Shown: piece after piece, positions 57,815 to 59,558 of the stretch
Layout of the letters: each line of letters starts with the position of its first letter
How positions within the stretch are numbered: position 1 is the stretch's first letter
Assembly (NCBI GenBank): GCA_035550055.1
Contig: DASZRO010000087.1
Location: forward strand, 1 to 59,558
From: Mycobacteriales bacterium
GTDB taxonomy: Bacteria; Actinomycetota; Actinomycetes; JAFAQI01
Reading direction: 5' to 3'
DNA: 59,558 nt
The notes under the pieces: model-generated
Seen by the model: only the letters and a program-made list of their open reading frames with translations
Told to the model about the DNA's origin: nothing
The model's database searches: none
Made by a program: the position numbers and the translations under genes

Positions 57815-58183
57815 CTAGTGCGCCAGCGCCGCGACGCTGACCACGCCGCCGATCGAGGTGGCCAGCATCCCGAACGTCGCGATGACGACCGCGCGGGTCT
57901 GTCCGGCCATGTCGCGGTGCAGCTCACCGGCGAGCTTGTCGAACCGGCCAGCGAGCTCGGCGAGCCCGGCCCGGGTCTCACCGCGCAGCTCAGCCATCTC
58001 GCCACGCAGCTCTGCCATCTCGCCACGCAGCTCGGCCCGAGCCAGGTCGAGATCGCGCTTCGTCGCCACGTCCGCCCAACCGCCCGGCGGCAGGTGCTCC
58101 ATCAGGGCCTCGCCAACTTCGGCCCCGAACGTCGCGACGAAACGCTCGTGCATCTGATGCCGAAGCGCTTCACTGATCGCCAA
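57815..58183 (-). CDS. Coiled-coil protein with C-terminal membrane helix
   Basis: A 122-residue protein common in actinomycetes, similar in layout to DUF1640/CCDC90 proteins. An N-terminal helical domain (1-40, SEALRHQMHERFVATFGAEV) ends in WADVATKRDLDLA, then a coiled coil (about 45-90) with the 7-residue unit ELRGEMA repeated, encoded by a 21-bp DNA repeat (57984-58040). A C-terminal transmembrane helix (96-116, VVIATFGMLATSIGGVVSVA) follows. The function is unknown. It lies between the Ig-like genes and the divergent lipoprotein gene. Confidence 0.75.
   Translation of the reverse strand: MAISEALRHQMHERFVATFGAEVGEALMEHLPPGGWADVATKRDLDLARAELRGEMAELRGEMAELRGETRAGLAELAGRFDKLAGELHRDMAGQTRAVVIATFGMLATSIGGVVSVAALAH
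57984..58040. repeat. 21-bp coding repeat (ELRGEMA unit)
   Basis: Three near-identical 21-bp units within the coiled-coil gene encode the heptad ELRGEMA; the unit boundary matches the heptad so length changes keep the coil in register. Confidence 0.7.
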
Positions 58184-58270
58184 CTGTGCCTCCCGCGGTC
58201 GCGTCGCGTCCAGTCTCGTCGGCCGGCAGGCTGCTCTAGGCTCGATCGAGCCGTTGTGGAGGAGCCGCAG

Positions 58271-58684
58271 ATGCCCAGCCGCCGTACTTCGCGTGCCGCG
58301 AGCGTGACCGCAGGCCTCTGCCTGGTCGCGGGCGCGGCGGCGTGCTCGGGATCCTCGAGCCCGTCGTCGAACCCGACGACGTTCGCCTCGCCGACCTCAC
58401 CGCCCCCGACCAGCCTGCACGGGCACAAGGCGGGTGGGCCGAACGGGGTCATCACCGCGCCCGCGTCGAACCCGCCGAGCAGCGGCGTACCGGGCGGTTC
58501 GGAGACGTTCCCCCACGTCGACACCCAGACCGATCGGCGCATCCTCGACCACGTGCTGGCGATGCCGGGCGTGGCGCATGCGGCGTACTACCCGCAGTTC
58601 AAGCAGTTCCAGGTGTATTACACGCCGAGTGCCACGAGCGCAGACCGCCAAGCGGTCTACGACTACGTGACCAGCCACAGCTAA
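58271..58684 (+). CDS. Small lipoprotein
   Basis: A 137-residue exported protein. The signal has basic RRTSR, then a hydrophobic stretch ending LVAGAAACSG, with the lipobox cysteine at about residue 24. A Ser/Pro/Thr-rich linker follows (about 25-75), then a C-terminal domain of about 60 residues (DTQTDRRILDHVLAMPGVAH, QFKQFQVYYTPSATSADRQA) that may be a small alpha/beta unit. No function is evident. ATG 58271 has GGAGGAG 6 nt upstream. A perfect 28-bp-arm hairpin follows the stop. Confidence 0.75.
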   Translation: MPSRRTSRAASVTAGLCLVAGAAACSGSSSPSSNPTTFASPTSPPPTSLHGHKAGGPNGVITAPASNPPSSGVPGGSETFPHVDTQTDRRILDHVLAMPGVAHAAYYPQFKQFQVYYTPSATSADRQAVYDYVTSHS

Positions 58685-58701
58685 CCCACCCCACCTCCTC
58701 C

Positions 58702-58761
58702 TCGAGCCCAACGTTGTTGGTCTTTCAGGGCTGCCTGAAAGACCAACAACGTTGGGCTCGA
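58702..58761. repeat. Long hairpin repeat, family A, copy 2
   Basis: Two perfect 28-bp arms (58702-58729, 58734-58761) around a 4-nt loop. The arm contains GAGCCCAACGTTGTTGG and TCTTTCA identical to copy 1, about 48 kb away. It lies in the convergent gap between the lipoprotein gene and the truncated Ig-like gene. Confidence 0.9.
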
Positions 58762-58783
58762 CGTGTGATCTGGGGGTGAAACG

Positions 58784-58819
58784 CCGATGGGGGCGACCCT
58801 TGCGGGCCGCCCCCATCGG
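58784..58819 (-). terminator. Terminator hairpin of the right-edge Ig-like gene
   Basis: Perfect 12-bp arms CCGATGGGGGCG and CGCCCCCATCGG around a 12-nt loop, 20 bp after the stop. It is next to the family A hairpin. Confidence 0.6.
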
Positions 58820-58838
58820 GGTGTTCAGGTGGTGCTTG

Positions 58839-59558
58839 TTACTTGATGCGGTGTCCCACAGCCTGCGAGAACTCCGAGCGGTACTGCGTACCAAGGTTGA
58901 TCACCTTGGCCGCGACCCGCCAGGTCGCTCCCGAGCGCAGACCCGAGAAGGACAGCGAGGCGTTGCCGCGCGGGCCCGTGTGGGTCTGGCCAACCAGGTG
59001 CTTGATGCCGTTACGCAGGCGGTAGATGTTCACCGTGCGAGTGGCACCGAGCGACGGGCTGGTGTGGACGATCACCGTCAGGTGGTGCTTGTGGAACGAC
59101 GTCAGGCTGACCGTCGGGCGCTCCACAGTGGTGTGCTGAGCCGAACCGGTGAAGGTGATGGCCTCCTTGCCGGACGCCAGCTGCGTGCCACCAGGACCGG
59201 TCACCACCATCGAGACGGTGGAGACACCCGGGGAGTTGCAGCTGAACGTGTAGCCAGCGATACCTGAGGTGTTCGTGTTGAGGGTGGCAGGTGCACCACC
59301 GTTACCGGTGATCGCCGCCGGCACACAGCTGGCCTCGTTCGACCCGCTGCGGACCACGGAGATCACACCCACGCCACCGTTGGTGCCGGACGTCGTACCA
59401 GTCGGAGCACCCACGATCGGGTTCTGGAACTGGTCGACCAGCTTGGCCGTCACCGTGACCGCAGTCGAGGTGGCGACCTTGTTGCCCGGCGTCACCGTGA
59501 ACGTCACAACCGGCTGCGCGAGCTGGTTGTAGAAGTTCAGGGTCAGCGTGTCGCTGGC
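58839..59558 (-). CDS. Ig-like repeat protein with shared C-terminal module (5' end outside)
   Basis: The frame is open to the right edge, so only the last 239 residues are seen. The first visible part is ASDTLTLNFYNQLAQPVV, then an Ig-like unit (about 20-140) with Cys in EASCVPAA and TFSCNSPG and a NTSGIAGY turn. The final 85 residues (about 155-239) match the C-terminus of the large Ig-like protein: PSL, YRLRNGIKH (against YQLRRGVRH), a G, a TG..GN step, a late G..R..A+V and a F....G end. A hairpin terminator follows. It is probably a third large exported protein of the same cluster; the full length is not known. Confidence 0.75.
   Translation of the reverse strand, partial: ASDTLTLNFYNQLAQPVVTFTVTPGNKVATSTAVTVTAKLVDQFQNPIVGAPTGTTSGTNGGVGVISVVRSGSNEASCVPAAITGNGGAPATLNTNTSGIAGYTFSCNSPGVSTVSMVVTGPGGTQLASGKEAITFTGSAQHTTVERPTVSLTSFHKHHLTVIVHTSPSLGATRTVNIYRLRNGIKHLVGQTHTGPRGNASLSFSGLRSGATWRVAAKVINLGTQYRSEFSQAVGHRIK

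Noticed and set aside
1-59558. tRNA, rRNA, prophage or insertion sequence
   Set aside because: No cloverleaf, rRNA or transposase/integrase sequence was found on reading both strands.

Overview
The window is 59.6 kb of very GC-rich DNA with frequent GTG starts. It encodes WhiB7, a mycoredoxin (Mrx1), mycothiol-type DinB proteins, AdnA/AdnB, DUF3107 and DUF3117 proteins, MoeZ and TatB, so it comes from an actinomycete (Actinomycetota). The lineage cannot be fixed from sequence alone; nothing is specifically mycobacterial or streptomycete. I see no rRNA, tRNA, CRISPR array, IS element or prophage gene. It reads as chromosomal core sequence with an accessory surface-protein cluster at the right edge.

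Layout. 0-5 kb: lysine/diaminopimelate genes dapD and dapE back to back, a GNAT enzyme, a LOG-family protein and a secreted serine hydrolase. 5-13 kb: an MFS pump divergent from its HxlR-type regulator, an acyl-CoA synthetase with an unknown partner, a cytochrome P450, a DinB-like protein, a flavoprotein and an NlpC/P60 hydrolase. 13-19 kb: a phosphodiesterase whose two halves look circularly permuted, a 53-residue basic protein, whiB7 with a complete-looking attenuator leader (promoter, 58-codon upstream ORF, intrinsic terminator), tesB, uvrD2 and mrx1. 19-36 kb: a second MFS pump, nudC, a sigma factor with a membrane partner, the adnB-adnA-atl repair operon, moeZ, a coiled-coil protein, a TetR regulator, a 68-bp tandem repeat and a DUF3107 gene. 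36-46 kb: rhlE, two zinc-ribbon proteins, a ParA ATPase, a RecB-like nuclease, a DUF6758-like protein, a NUDIX hydrolase, mscL, an SDR, a soluble MgtE-N/CBS protein and a DUF1003 protein. 46-52.5 kb: mrp, tatB, htrA, a methyltransferase, glgC, pepA and a DUF3117 gene. 52.6 kb to the end: three secreted Ig-like repeat proteins (the last runs off the edge), a coiled-coil membrane protein and a lipoprotein.

From 15 to 52 kb the gene order is the widely conserved actinobacterial neighbourhood that I recall as two blocks in M. tuberculosis (Rv3197A-Rv3213c and Rv1211-Rv1232c) and as one region around SCO5139-SCO5190 in S. coelicolor. This supports several calls and ties together genome maintenance (UvrD2, AdnAB, ATL, RecB-like nuclease), redox and antibiotic stress (WhiB7, Mrx1, NudC) and envelope functions (HtrA, TatB, MscL).

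Two genome-scale signals stand out. First, at least 19 genes have a TAnnnT or GACAAT -10 element only 6-9 nt upstream of their start codon and no ribosome binding site, pointing to leaderless mRNAs. Second, three unrelated families of intergenic hairpin repeats occur, and two of them track gene orientation: one lies only in convergent gaps and one only in tandem gaps. The surface cluster, whose first and third Ig-like proteins share a C-terminal module, and the whiB7 leader are the best leads for new biology.
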